Source: Methanolobus sp.
GTDB lineage: Archaea; Halobacteriota; Methanosarcinia; Methanosarcinales; Methanosarcinaceae
Assembly: GCF_016278385.1 (NCBI RefSeq)
Contig: NZ_JADQBY010000009.1
Coordinates: 1 to 42,705 of the forward strand
Direction: 5' to 3'
DNA: 42,705 nucleotides
In this document: one piece after another, positions 8,701 to 17,174 of the stretch
Layout: each line of letters begins with the position of its first letter
Position numbering within the stretch: position 1 is the first letter of the stretch
Made by a program: the position numbers and the translations under genes
The notes under the pieces: generated by a model
The model's input: the letters and a program-made list of their open reading frames with translations, nothing else
Told to the model about the DNA's origin: nothing
Database searches by the model: none

Positions 8701-9828
8701 TTCCGTTGTGATGATGTTGCCACTTGCATTCCAGTTCAGACCAGAGCTTCCTGAAACGAATGCGAAACTGGTGAAATTGGCAAAGGAAGTAAAAGTACCT
8801 TCACCGGCATCCGTACTGCCGGAATAATAATTGTTGGTCACAGTGCTGCTTTCATCATACCCGACAAGACCGCCGACATCAACACTACCAGTAACAGTGC
8901 CAGTGGAATAACTGTTTCTCACATTGCCATAACGAGTATACCCGACAAGACCGCCGACAGCAACACTACCACTAACATTACCAGTGGCATAACTGTTGCT
9001 CACAGTACCCCCTGAATTATTCCCTACAAGACCGCCGACAGAATTACCACTACCAGTAACATTACCAGTGGCATAACTGTTGCTTACAGTGCCAGTATTA
9101 TACCCGACAAGACCGCCGACATTACCACTACCAGTAACATTGCCAGTGGCATAACTGTTGCTCACAGTACCCAAAGTACTGAAACCGACCAGACCGCCCA
9201 CAGAATTACCACTGCTAATAACAGTACCATTGGCATAACTGTTGCTTACAGTGCCGCCATAATTAGACCCGACAAGACCGCCGACTTCATTACCACTACC
9301 AGTAACAGTGCCAGTGGCATAACTGTTGCTTACAGTGCCGCCAGTATTATACCCTACAAGACCGCCGACAGCATTACCACCAATAACACCATGTGAGCTT
9401 ATTTCTACTCCAAGGTCATGGATGTCAGCACCGGAATTTGTATAGCCAAAGAATCCAGCATAGTCAGAGGTTTGATAAACGGTCAGGTTTTTTACTGCAA
9501 ATCCGCTTCCGTTAAAGTTACCTGTAAATTTGGTGCTTGAATCACCGATCGGAGTGTGATTGCCTACAAGTGTAATGTCCTGTGTCAGTATGAAATACTT
9601 GTTCCAATCAGCAGAAGTTGCTGACAGGTCATCAATGTCGCTGTCAGTTGAGAGCAGATACGGGTCTCCACTTGTACCACTGCCGCCGGAGTAAGTGGAA
9701 GCTGATGCAGGTATGCTGAGAGATAAACAAAGCATCAGCAAAATTGATATTTTCAGAATGCTGTGCTTGAATTTTGATGTGTGAATATTGCTTTTGTGTG
9801 TATGAGAGTTTGTTGATGCTGCTATCAT
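5734..9828 (-). CDS. Large cell-surface protein with GLUG repeats, PKD domain and C-terminal membrane anchor
   Basis: About 1364 aa from ATG 9828, which has GAGG 7 nt upstream; an upstream in-frame ATG at 9849 lacks a good site. Order: signal peptide (SILKISILLMLCLSLSIPASA); two long copies of a module beginning YSGGSG-DPYLLSTDSDIDDL, each followed by a series of GLUG repeats (GGLVGYNxG-VSNSYATGxVTGS); Ig/cadherin-like segments; a PKD domain (WFWDFGDGANSTLQNPAHTY, about 6450-6710); a Ser/Gly linker; a conserved archaeal surface-protein C-terminal domain; a final transmembrane helix (WLWVLLLLVIVGGAGYYI) and KKK tail. Probably S-layer-associated, in adhesion or cell contact; many NxS/T sites suggest glycosylation. 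The substrate or partner is unknown. Confidence 0.85.
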   Translation of the reverse strand: MIAASTNSHTHKSNIHTSKFKHSILKISILLMLCLSLSIPASASTYSGGSGTSGDPYLLSTDSDIDDLSATSADWNKYFILTQDITLVGNHTPIGDSSTKFTGNFNGSGFAVKNLTVYQTSDYAGFFGYTNSGADIHDLGVEISSHGVIGGNAVGGLVGYNTGGTVSNSYATGTVTGSGNEVGGLVGSNYGGTVSNSYANGTVISSGNSVGGLVGFSTLGTVSNSYATGNVTGSGNVGGLVGYNTGTVSNSYATGNVTGSGNSVGGLVGNNSGGTVSNSYATGNVSGSVAVGGLVGYTRYGNVRNSYSTGTVTGSVDVGGLVGYDESSTVTNNYYSGSTDAGEGTFTSFANFTSFAFVSGSSGLNWNASGNIITTEVNSSFIWKIDDGSSLPYFQYQDIAYSGGSGTEADPYLLSTDSDIDDLSATSADWNKYFILTQDITLVGNHTPIGNFSTQFTGNFNGSGFTIKNLTVYQTTYYAGFFGYAGSGANIHDIGIEISSDGVFSTTNYVGGLVGYNRGIVSNSYATGNITGGNDVGGLVGWNSGIVSNSYATGNITGGDWVGGLVGCNNAGTVTNCFATGTATGSSAVGGLVGWNEGSTVEASVTNCFATGTVTGSSTVGGLVGWNEGSTVEASVTNCFATGTVTGSSTVGGLVGYNHAEMAEASITNCFATGNVSGASFVGGLVGRNSAMFSTVYVTNSYYSGSPADTNGGISTSYANFTNFAFVSGSSGLNWNESGNIIITTDDSDFVWKIIDGYTLPYFQYQDIPAPLAPYVVSISSSSGINNSAGSMSFLLNVTGCSFNITDTVFVNLTIAGQTPINGTINSITYTTINTIFDLTQAIAGDWSLYVINPDGQTSIAKNFTVQSLFIPGTPESFTNTTGNFWVNHSWNAGTGDVSDSYNVSYNENWLNGTTDSFNHTGLTAHAWSNITVYAYNATDSILSAGVSDNVQVSNNAVSILNVTDITVYEGENVTFSINSTDADGDTEVFGCNNSALFDTFNTSTGEGLWVTDLSDAGTYYVEFNVSDGYGSVDSQVMTITINDTIIPVANFTASTESGYASLSVVFTDNSSNIPTAWFWDFGDGANSTLQNPAHTYSATGTYNVNLNASNFAGSNLSSNMTITVTTAPSSGSSSSGGSGSSGSLVIRETDTDESAESQGEDSTEEKSTKHIESVSFEADANGETLSDVTVWSSEETAYISISTGTKVTDASGNSGSSIRIVDIPVFDVPAARDVPEMDDAMALHAYKCTPDGTIFSPAIRLTFTLSEEEWKQYGESAKVGWYNDDTGEWEIIQGTADAGTRTITIQVSHFSTYALFGDDTGETVTETQDTDKQGMSMSWLWVLLLLVIVGGAGYYITQVKKKE
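7830..8110 (-). repeat. 93-bp near-identical tandem repeats in the surface-protein gene
   Basis: A 31-codon unit (VGGLVGWNEGSTVEASVTNC plus FATGTVTGSST) occurs in tandem, two copies virtually identical at DNA level and a third diverged. Phase is preserved. This suggests recent slippage or unequal crossing-over changing the length of the exposed repeat region. Confidence 0.7.
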
Positions 9829-9849
9829 GATCTTGCCTCGGGATTTCAT

Positions 9850-10329
9850 TCGGGCGATGTTTACTGGAATACGATAATATGATCGATTTATCTGGAGACT
9901 GTATTTGTTTTTTATAATGGCCGTGTATATATAAAAATATAACTATGATAATAAATTAAATATTTTGAAGAATATGAATATGGGTTCTGCAGAACTCTTA
10001 TTTTAAGAATAAATACAACCTTGATAGATCTGTCAAGATTGCGTATTAATGGTTTGATCTTCGAGTTCTAAGATATTGCATTTTTGTATCGGGTATAGCT
10101 TTGCTGGAAACGTTAAAAACAGGTGCAATGAGATTATCAACATTAAAAGAAATACTTACTTTCAGATATAGCACGCACTGATCATTCCTGATATGTCTAC
10201 TTTTGGATGTACTGATGACATTAACAGTAAAGGAGAATTAATCATATTCATAAATATCGTCTACTCTATATATATGATGAGATATCATTTATCAGTCAGA
10301 AGTGAAAATTATCAACCGGGAGGGCAAAA
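9850..10329. other. Divergent intergenic region between surface protein and MscS
   Basis: 480 bp without a gene. It holds the surface-protein TATA element on the minus strand and, on the plus strand, CTCTATATATATG near 10264-10276, the probable TATA element of the MscS gene. Nothing else recognisable. Confidence 0.5.
9929..9944 (-). promoter_or_regulatory. TATA region of the surface-protein gene
   Basis: On the minus strand this reads TTTTTATATATACACG, the strongest TATA-like element in the interval, about 100 nt upstream of ATG 9828. This implies a leader of roughly 75 nt. Confidence 0.4.
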
Positions 10330-11508
10330 GTGGATATAGAGCAATTCATACCAAGTATCATTTCACTGATTGTAACACTTTCACTTGTCCTGTTGTTTGA
10401 TTTTCTGTTCCGGAAAAGAAAGTTATTTTCAAGAGAAAAGATGATACAGCAAATTATTTTTGTTGTAATTTTAGTCACTGGAATATTGTTTATCATTTTC
10501 ACCCTGCCAATTACTGTTGAAGACAAGAACCTGATCCTTACCTTCGTAGGTCTGATAATCGGTGCCATAATCACATTTTCATCCACCACCTTTGTGGCAA
10601 ACGCCATGGCCGGCATCATGCTCAGACTTATAAATCCCTTCAGAGTGGGAGACTACATTAAAATTGATGGTACTTTTGGGAGAGTGACCGAAATGTACTT
10701 CCTGCACACGCAGGTACAGTCCATGGACAGGGACCTTATAACGATCCCAAACATAAAACTGGTTTCTAACCCACTAAAGACCATCAGATCATCAGGAACT
10801 ATTATAACTACAACTGTATCACTGGGATACGACATATCCCGAAAAGAGATTGAAAAAGGTCTATTAAAGGCAGCTGAGATAACAGGACTTGAAAATTCAT
10901 TTGTTCATGTTGAAAAGCTTGGAGATTTTTCAATAACTTATAAAGTAGGAGGCCTGCTTAAGGATATTGAAAGCCTCATTACAGCGAGATCTGATTTTAA
11001 AAAGAACGTCATGGATACACTGCATGATTCAAAGATAGAGATAGTATCCCCAACTTACATGAACCAGAGAGTTTTCAGTGAAGACTATGTGTGCCTGCCA
11101 CCAAAGGAACCAAAGCATGACATTATTGAAATTGAGCCAGAGATAAAAACCGAGGAAATCATCTTTGATAAAGCCATCACGGCACAGATGCTTGACAGGA
11201 TATACATTACCGCAGAAACCCTTGCTCCGCGCAGAAAGGAAATGGAAGAAAATATCAAGCAAATTGTTGATGAGAACACCAGAAACGATTTAAAAAAGCA
11301 ACTTGCTCAATTGACCATAAAAGAGAAAGAAATCAAGCCTCTCATACAGGAACTTAAAACTCTTCCAGATATTACTGCAAAGAGTGATGAAAATAAGGAT
11401 GTGGATGTGGAAGGCATGGTAAAAACAGATAAATATGTCGTGGAACTTGCCGAACTGCACATTGATGTTGAGAAAAAAATAGATCAGGCCCTGGAAAAAC
11501 AGCAATGA
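10330..11508 (+). CDS. MscS-family mechanosensitive ion channel
   Basis: 392 aa, GTG start with GGGAGGG 5-6 nt upstream (10319-10325). Three N-terminal hydrophobic helices (about 7-27, 41-62, 68-100) end in the pore-lining TM3 (GAIITFSSTTFVANAMAGIMLRLINPFRVGDYIKI), which runs into the MscS beta domain with the family motif IPNIKLVSNPL. A cytoplasmic vestibule domain follows. A charged, probably coiled-coil C-terminal extension of about 100 residues (290-392) exceeds the E. coli MscS length of 286. Role by family: opens under membrane tension to release osmolytes. Monocistronic or weakly linked to pheA 36 nt downstream. Confidence 0.9.
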   Translation: MDIEQFIPSIISLIVTLSLVLLFDFLFRKRKLFSREKMIQQIIFVVILVTGILFIIFTLPITVEDKNLILTFVGLIIGAIITFSSTTFVANAMAGIMLRLINPFRVGDYIKIDGTFGRVTEMYFLHTQVQSMDRDLITIPNIKLVSNPLKTIRSSGTIITTTVSLGYDISRKEIEKGLLKAAEITGLENSFVHVEKLGDFSITYKVGGLLKDIESLITARSDFKKNVMDTLHDSKIEIVSPTYMNQRVFSEDYVCLPPKEPKHDIIEIEPEIKTEEIIFDKAITAQMLDRIYITAETLAPRRKEMEENIKQIVDENTRNDLKKQLAQLTIKEKEIKPLIQELKTLPDITAKSDENKDVDVEGMVKTDKYVVELAELHIDVEKKIDQALEKQQ

Positions 11509-11544
11509 AAAGATTTTTTAATTTTGTAGTTATTGGAGAACAGA

Positions 11545-12420
11545 ATGATAATCGGTGTACTTGGCCCTAAAGGAACCTATTCTGAAAAAGCGGCAGAGCA
11601 ATGGATAGAGAAGACCGGACGCAAGGGAGAAGATGTTCTTGAATATTGTGCAGACATACAGGATGTATTTTCACTTCTTGAAAAAGACGGATGCGATATA
11701 GGAGTGGTACCCCTGGAAAATTCCATTGAGGGTTCAGTTGGAATCACACTTGATAGACTGATGGAAAATGACGTGCAGATAATAGGGGAAACGATTGTCA
11801 CTGTCGAGCACTGCCTGCTTTCACGGGGTAAAAAAGAAGATATTAAAGTGATACTTTCGCATCCACAGGGCCTCGGCCAGTGCAGGCAGTTCCTGAAGGA
11901 ACAATTTCCTGCGGCCGAGCTGAGAACCACAGGGAGTACATCTCACGCAGCAAAACTCGCTACCGAATTTGAGGAAATGGCAGCTATAGCCTCACCTGAG
12001 ACTGCAGATATGTATGATCTTAATATTGTCATGTCAAATATTCAGGACAGGAGGTATAACCATACACGTTTTATTACAATCACAAAAAAAGATACTGGGC
12101 AAAAATTCATAAAACAGTTACAAGGAAACGATCCTGAATGTTCCTACAAGACTTCTATAATAGTTTACCTCGACCGTGATCGTCCAGGTGCACTTTACAA
12201 TATACTGGGAGAATTTGCCAATAGCAATATTAATCTAACCCGAATAGAATCGAGACCTTCAAAAAAAGTACTTGGAGACTATGTGTTCTATATTGACTTT
12301 AAAGGAAACATAAGCGATGCTATTATAAAAGATGCTCTATATAACATAGAGCCGAAAGTAGGGATGTTGAAAATGCTTGGTTCATACTCTGAATTTGATT
12401 CTTATTGCGAATCTAATTAG
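11545..12420 (+). CDS. pheA: Prephenate dehydratase
   Basis: 291 aa from ATG 11545, chosen because GGAG (11535-11538) lies 6 nt upstream; a TTG 12 nt earlier overlaps that site. Converts prephenate to phenylpyruvate in phenylalanine synthesis. The catalytic domain shows GPKGTYSEKAA, VPLENSIEGSVG, SHPQGLGQCR and NHTRFI (the TRF motif is essential in the family). From about residue 195 a regulatory ACT domain (PGALYNILGEFANSNINLTRIESRPSK) carries the GALY and ESRP motifs that bind phenylalanine for feedback inhibition. Monofunctional: no chorismate mutase is fused. Confidence 0.95.
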   Translation: MIIGVLGPKGTYSEKAAEQWIEKTGRKGEDVLEYCADIQDVFSLLEKDGCDIGVVPLENSIEGSVGITLDRLMENDVQIIGETIVTVEHCLLSRGKKEDIKVILSHPQGLGQCRQFLKEQFPAAELRTTGSTSHAAKLATEFEEMAAIASPETADMYDLNIVMSNIQDRRYNHTRFITITKKDTGQKFIKQLQGNDPECSYKTSIIVYLDRDRPGALYNILGEFANSNINLTRIESRPSKKVLGDYVFYIDFKGNISDAIIKDALYNIEPKVGMLKMLGSYSEFDSYCESN

Positions 12421-12470
12421 GTGTAGTTAAAAACCAGATGCCAATTGCAGGATTAAAAAGCGGTGCAGTC

Positions 12471-13355
12471 ATGGATGTAAGGGAGTTCGTAGAAAAACAG
12501 GAAGCTTCACTTAAGCGGTATCGGATGATATACAAGCTCCTTGATTTTGCGGCAATAACCATTGTTTTCTATTTTTTACTGTTCTATCTAAATGTAGACA
12601 GGGTTTTTCCCTTATTGAACAGTTTTGAGGTCAAAGCCGGGACATCTTATAATGTACTGGGAATAAGTATCGCCTTTGAAACTGTTGCTTTAACGCTCAT
12701 AGCAGCCTTTGTTGCATTATTACTGACATTAACCCTGCATCTGCGGGATAAGAAAACAAAAGCATTGTTCATGATAGAAAATATCTATCCAGACCTGCGT
12801 GAAAGGCTGCGTACAGCATATGATAATGCCAGTATTGATAACCTTGTAGTAGCAGATCTGCTTCATTCAGTATCATTAAAAATAAAGAGTATTGATCCTT
12901 CTGCATTGTTTATAAAAAAAAGAGTAGTATTCGGGCTTATTTTAATATTGCTTTCCAGTGCGATGTTGGTCTATGTCGTTCATAATGATGTCCGTACAGG
13001 TCTGGTTTCCCCTGAGGATATGGCAGGCCTTATAGACGGACGTAATAACGATGGATCAGAAGAACTTTTAGAGTTTAGTGATGAAAACAGTAATATTACC
13101 AGTTCAGGGACTGAAAACCTGACAGGTGAAATTGCTATTATTGTTGTGGACGGAACTCCGGTTGACCTGACACTTCCACCTGGAACAGGTGTTGGTTTTG
13201 AGGACTCAGGAGATTCAAATGAATCAGACACAGGCTTTGATAAATCCTCACCGTATGAGATAAGCGTCATAACATCACAGGCATATTATGAGCAACTTCC
13301 CGAAGGATATGAAAGTGTAATTAAATCTTACTTTGAGGAAATGGCTCAAAGCTAA
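12471..13355 (+). CDS. Membrane protein upstream of moxR, function unknown
   Basis: 294 aa from ATG 12471 (305 aa if started at ATG 12438; neither start has a strong ribosome-binding site). Three transmembrane helices: about LLDFAAITIVFYFLLFYLNV, SIAFETVALTLIAAFVALLLTLTLHL, and VFGLILILLSSAMLVYVVH near residue 160. The last third is acidic, low-complexity and probably extracellular (DGRNNDGSEELLEFSDENSN, GFEDSGDSNESDT). It lies 64 nt before moxR on the same strand and probably belongs to the MoxR/VWA operon as an accessory membrane component. No family recognised. Confidence 0.75.
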   Translation: MDVREFVEKQEASLKRYRMIYKLLDFAAITIVFYFLLFYLNVDRVFPLLNSFEVKAGTSYNVLGISIAFETVALTLIAAFVALLLTLTLHLRDKKTKALFMIENIYPDLRERLRTAYDNASIDNLVVADLLHSVSLKIKSIDPSALFIKKRVVFGLILILLSSAMLVYVVHNDVRTGLVSPEDMAGLIDGRNNDGSEELLEFSDENSNITSSGTENLTGEIAIIVVDGTPVDLTLPPGTGVGFEDSGDSNESDTGFDKSSPYEISVITSQAYYEQLPEGYESVIKSYFEEMAQS

Positions 13356-13419
13356 AGCACAAAAAGATAATTAATATTCATCAATTACATTTACAGGACA
13401 AAGATAAAGGAGATAATAG

Positions 13420-14376
13420 ATGGCTAGCGACCTGTCCCAAACATATAAAATGGCCGGCGATATGTTTGCAACCCTTTCCAATGAGATTGGAAAAGTAATT
13501 GTCGGCCAGAAAGCTTCAGTGGAACAGATATTAATTGCAATACTCTGTAACGGGCATGCACTGGTGGAAAGTAACCCTGGTCTTGGAAAAACACTTACCA
13601 TTTCAACTATATCAAAAGTAATGGACCTGAATTTTAGCAGGATACAGTGTACACCAGACCTTATGCCTGCCGATATCACAGGAACACATATTATAGAGGA
13701 AAATGACGGACACAAGGAATTCAAGTTTGAGCCCGGACCCATATTTGCCAATATCGTACTTGCCGATGAAATAAACCGTGCGTCTCCAAAGACACAATCC
13801 GCATTGCTTGAAGCGATGCAGGAAAAGCAGATCACTGCTGGTAATGACACTTTCATGCTAGAGCAGCCATTCTTTATTCTGGCAACCCAGAACCCTATTG
13901 AGATGGAAGGAACTTTCCCTCTTCCGGAAGCACAGCTTGACAGATTCCTGCTTAAGATACTTATGGACTACCCTAACTATGAGGATGAAATCGAGATTGT
14001 GAACCGCTATACTAAATCTATTATGCCCGCTGTTAATAAGGTACTCAATAAGAACACGCTTCTTGACCTGCAGAAACTTACAAGGGATGTACCTGTTGCA
14101 GATGATATCAGAAACAGGGCAATTCGGATTGTTATGTCAACCCGTATCAAAAGTGAATATATTGAATACGGTGCATCTCCAAGGGCATCGATCGGACTTA
14201 TTCTTGCAGCAAAGGCACGCGCACTAATAAGAGGACGTAATTTTGTCAGTGCAGAGGACATAGATGCCATGGCATATCCGATACTCAGGCACAGAGTGGC
14301 GCTCACCTTTGAGGCAGAAAGAAGAGGAGCAACTACTGACCAGATAATCAAGAGCATACTTGAGAAGACAAAGTAA
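13420..14376 (+). CDS. moxR: MoxR-family AAA+ ATPase
   Basis: 318 aa, full length for the family; AGGAG lies about 8 nt before ATG 13420. Walker A SNPGLGKT (about residue 51), Walker B IVLADEINRASP (about 108), sensor 1 FILATQNP, and the C-terminal lid domain are all present. MoxR ATPases act as chaperone-like remodellers, typically encoded beside DUF58 and VWA proteins, exactly as here. This is the first clear member of the block running to 19624. Client proteins are unknown. Confidence 0.93.
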   Translation: MASDLSQTYKMAGDMFATLSNEIGKVIVGQKASVEQILIAILCNGHALVESNPGLGKTLTISTISKVMDLNFSRIQCTPDLMPADITGTHIIEENDGHKEFKFEPGPIFANIVLADEINRASPKTQSALLEAMQEKQITAGNDTFMLEQPFFILATQNPIEMEGTFPLPEAQLDRFLLKILMDYPNYEDEIEIVNRYTKSIMPAVNKVLNKNTLLDLQKLTRDVPVADDIRNRAIRIVMSTRIKSEYIEYGASPRASIGLILAAKARALIRGRNFVSAEDIDAMAYPILRHRVALTFEAERRGATTDQIIKSILEKTK

Positions 14377-14415
14377 AAAGGCAGCTTTGCCGGGTACTCA
14401 CGCAGGGCATTTGCA

Positions 14416-15300
14416 ATGAGCAACAAGAGACATAACATCGACGTTGATTTTTTCAGGCAGCTTGACCGCTTTACTTTCATGGTAAGGAAACGAGTCTCAA
14501 CTGCATATGCTGGTAGCAGACGCTCCATACGCATCGGGAAAGGACTTGATACCAGAGGATACAGGGAATATAACCAAGGAGATGAGCTCAGGGCAATTGA
14601 TTGGAAAGCCTATGCCAGAACTGAAAAACTCTATATCCGCCAGTTCGAGGAAGACAAATCCCTGACAACACACATCCTGCTAGACTCCAGCAAGAGTATG
14701 GATTACACCGGAGGGGATGCCCCGAGCAAGTTCGAATATGCAACAATGCTCGCAGCAGGGTTTGCATATCTTGTTACCAAGGACAATGATAAGTTTGCTA
14801 TATCCACATTCTCAGAGGAAGTCGATTTCGCAAAACCACGAAGAGGAAGAAGACATCTTCTAAGTACGATCGATAGGCTTGAAACAGCAAAAGTCGGCGG
14901 AAAAACAGCAATCAACGAGTGTACTATCCAGTATGGGAAAGCCATACACTCACGCTCTCTTGTCATTATCATCTCTGATTTTATGCAGGACCCTAAGGAA
15001 ATCGAATCTGCCATCTACCGTTTTGCTGACCATGACCTTATACTTGTACAGGTACTTGACAAAACAGAAAGTTCCCTTGTTATCCATGGCCACAGCCGTC
15101 TTATAGACCTCGAGTCAGGGATCAAATTAGACACGTATATCAGCGATGATCTGAAAAATGAGTATCAGGAAAAACTCACAAGTCATATTAATCATATCGG
15201 GGATACATGCAGCAGAGTAGATGCCGAGTTCTATACCTTTACAACTGACATCCCGATATTTGATGCTTTCTTCCACACAATAGGCCGGAGGAGATGGTAA
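14416..15300 (+). CDS. DUF58 domain protein with VWA-like fold
   Basis: 294 aa. The DUF58 signature is clear: DTRGYREYNQGDELRAIDWK, YARTEKLYIRQFEED, then LLDSSKSMD. The DSSKS sequence is a complete metal-ion-dependent adhesion site (DxSxS) of a von Willebrand A-like domain. No signal peptide or membrane helix, so probably cytoplasmic at the membrane face. 39 nt after moxR and overlapping the next gene by 1 nt (TAATG). By analogy with bacterial MoxR/DUF58/Bat operons it links the ATPase to the membrane VWA proteins. Confidence 0.9.
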   Translation: MSNKRHNIDVDFFRQLDRFTFMVRKRVSTAYAGSRRSIRIGKGLDTRGYREYNQGDELRAIDWKAYARTEKLYIRQFEEDKSLTTHILLDSSKSMDYTGGDAPSKFEYATMLAAGFAYLVTKDNDKFAISTFSEEVDFAKPRRGRRHLLSTIDRLETAKVGGKTAINECTIQYGKAIHSRSLVIIISDFMQDPKEIESAIYRFADHDLILVQVLDKTESSLVIHGHSRLIDLESGIKLDTYISDDLKNEYQEKLTSHINHIGDTCSRVDAEFYTFTTDIPIFDAFFHTIGRRRW

Positions 15301-17174
15301 TGGCCTTTGATACTCCTATTGCACTGGTAGCACTAATAAGCGTAATTCCACTTATTATTCTGTACCTTCTCAGACCAAAGCCACTTAATGTACAGGTACC
15401 ATCCCTTATGTTCCTTCTTAATATAAAAGAAGAGAAGAAACGTTTTTACACATCCATTACAAAACTCATCAAGGACCCGCTTTTACTTGTGCAGTTACTG
15501 GTACTGATATTGCTGGCACTGGCTGCAGCCGCACCATATTTACAGACACAGGAATCACTTAGTGGCGAACATACAGTCCTTATCATTGACGCGTCTGCAA
15601 GTATGCAGACCGATAACAGATTCAGCGATGCAATATCACAGGCTGAGGATTATGTCAGTAAGAAGAACAGCATCATACTTGCAGAGAGCACTCCGGTAAC
15701 AATTCTTGATGGAGAAAGCTCTGAGGCGACCTATGAAGCCCTTAATTCACTTGAAGCAAAGGCCACCGTTGCAGACATTTCCGGTGCTATTTCAGCAGGA
15801 ATGAGAATGCTTTCAGAAGAAGGCGGCAATATTATTGTAGTATCTGACTTTGCCAGCTGGAACGGGGATGATCCGGTAAATGCCATGAAACTTGCAGAAT
15901 CATACGGACTTACAGTCCAGTTGCTGCGAGTTGGCAAGGAAGCAGACAATACAGGTTTTATCCAGGGAAATATTGAGGCTGTTAATGGAACTTATACTTA
16001 TACCGGAGTTGTAAAGAACTACCGGAGCAGCCGACAGGTAGTCGATCTTGATATTGAGAACCTGGACAGCGGCAGGACAAATGCAGTTTCACTCAATATC
16101 CCCGCACGTTCAACAAAACAATTCCAGCTTAAAAATCTTGGAACCGGTATCACCGAGGTCAGAATAACAAATGATGACAGCCTGATGGCCGATAACATCG
16201 CATATATTTCCATCCCGAGGATCTCTGACAGACAACTACTTTATGTAACAGATGTTGATAACCTTCCATCGCAGATCGGACTTTCACTTATACCGAACAT
16301 TAATCTTAAACAGAATGAAGGGGTGCCTGATGACCTTTCGACTTACAGTGTAGTTGTGATTGCAAATAAGGAAAGAGCACTTCAAAGCAATGAAATCGCG
16401 ACTCTCGCAAGTTACCTCAATAACGGAGGCAGAGCTGTATTCATAGCCAGTGATGCACTTTCATCAGATAGTGCGAAGACAGAATTGCAGGAATTGCTTC
16501 CTGTAAAAGTTGGAGCTGTTGAAAATGCTGGCGATGGTGTTACCCTTGAAGTTGTACAGGAAACAAGACTTAGCGAGGATATCAAATACGAGGAAGTTGC
16601 CATGTATCAATTCCTTAACGTAACCGGCAGGATAGATTCCACTACGCTTGTTGCTACTGAAGAAGATGTTCCGGTACTTGTATATGGCTCCTTTGGAGAC
16701 GGCACAGTTGTATATCTGGGCATAAACGATATGACTGGTGAAGATGCCTGGAATAACTTCCATAATCTACCGGAGTATCCGGTATTCTGGTTCAAGCTTG
16801 CAGGATGGCTTGGAGGTACTGGCAGTGTGCAGGACTATAACCTGAACACAGGAACAATCTCTGCACTGGCAAAAGAGCAGGAAATTACTACCCCCGGAGG
16901 AACAGAAACCGTAAGTCGTGTGCTTTATGATGAAACCGGGGTCTATAAAGTAGCTGGAAAGGAAATAGCTGTGAACCTCTACAACGACAGGGAATCTGAT
17001 ACAACACTCGAAGGAAATGATGTTATAGACCGCTCACAGGCAAACGATGGACCCAACATCGTACGTGCCAGCTCCTATACAGCAAAGAACTATCTGGATA
17101 CTTATATGATAATCATTGTTTTTGCACTGGTAATACTCGAACTGCTGATAATAAGAAAAAGAGGTGAACTCTGA
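15300..17174 (+). CDS. BatA-like membrane protein with VWA domain
   Basis: 624 aa from ATG 15300, which overlaps the preceding stop (TAATG) and has GGAGGAG (15287-15293) 6 nt upstream; ATG 15294 is too close to that site. N-terminal aerotolerance-regulator (BatA-type) segment with two membrane helices (LVALISVIPLIILYLL; LLLVQLLVLILLALAAAAPYL), then a VWA domain with an intact DASAS metal site. A beta-rich region and a ThuA/glutamine-amidotransferase-like segment (TYSVVVIANKERALQSNEIATLASYLNNGGRAV) follow, then a C-terminal membrane helix. Probably presents its domains outside the membrane. Third enzyme-linked unit of the MoxR operon. Confidence 0.85.
   Translation: MAFDTPIALVALISVIPLIILYLLRPKPLNVQVPSLMFLLNIKEEKKRFYTSITKLIKDPLLLVQLLVLILLALAAAAPYLQTQESLSGEHTVLIIDASASMQTDNRFSDAISQAEDYVSKKNSIILAESTPVTILDGESSEATYEALNSLEAKATVADISGAISAGMRMLSEEGGNIIVVSDFASWNGDDPVNAMKLAESYGLTVQLLRVGKEADNTGFIQGNIEAVNGTYTYTGVVKNYRSSRQVVDLDIENLDSGRTNAVSLNIPARSTKQFQLKNLGTGITEVRITNDDSLMADNIAYISIPRISDRQLLYVTDVDNLPSQIGLSLIPNINLKQNEGVPDDLSTYSVVVIANKERALQSNEIATLASYLNNGGRAVFIASDALSSDSAKTELQELLPVKVGAVENAGDGVTLEVVQETRLSEDIKYEEVAMYQFLNVTGRIDSTTLVATEEDVPVLVYGSFGDGTVVYLGINDMTGEDAWNNFHNLPEYPVFWFKLAGWLGGTGSVQDYNLNTGTISALAKEQEITTPGGTETVSRVLYDETGVYKVAGKEIAVNLYNDRESDTTLEGNDVIDRSQANDGPNIVRASSYTAKNYLDTYMIIIVFALVILELLIIRKRGEL

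Noticed and set aside
8150-9400. Regularly repeated DNA blocks resembling a CRISPR array
   Set aside because: The repeats are coding GLUG units within one open frame, of variable spacing and divergent sequence, not constant repeats with unique spacers.
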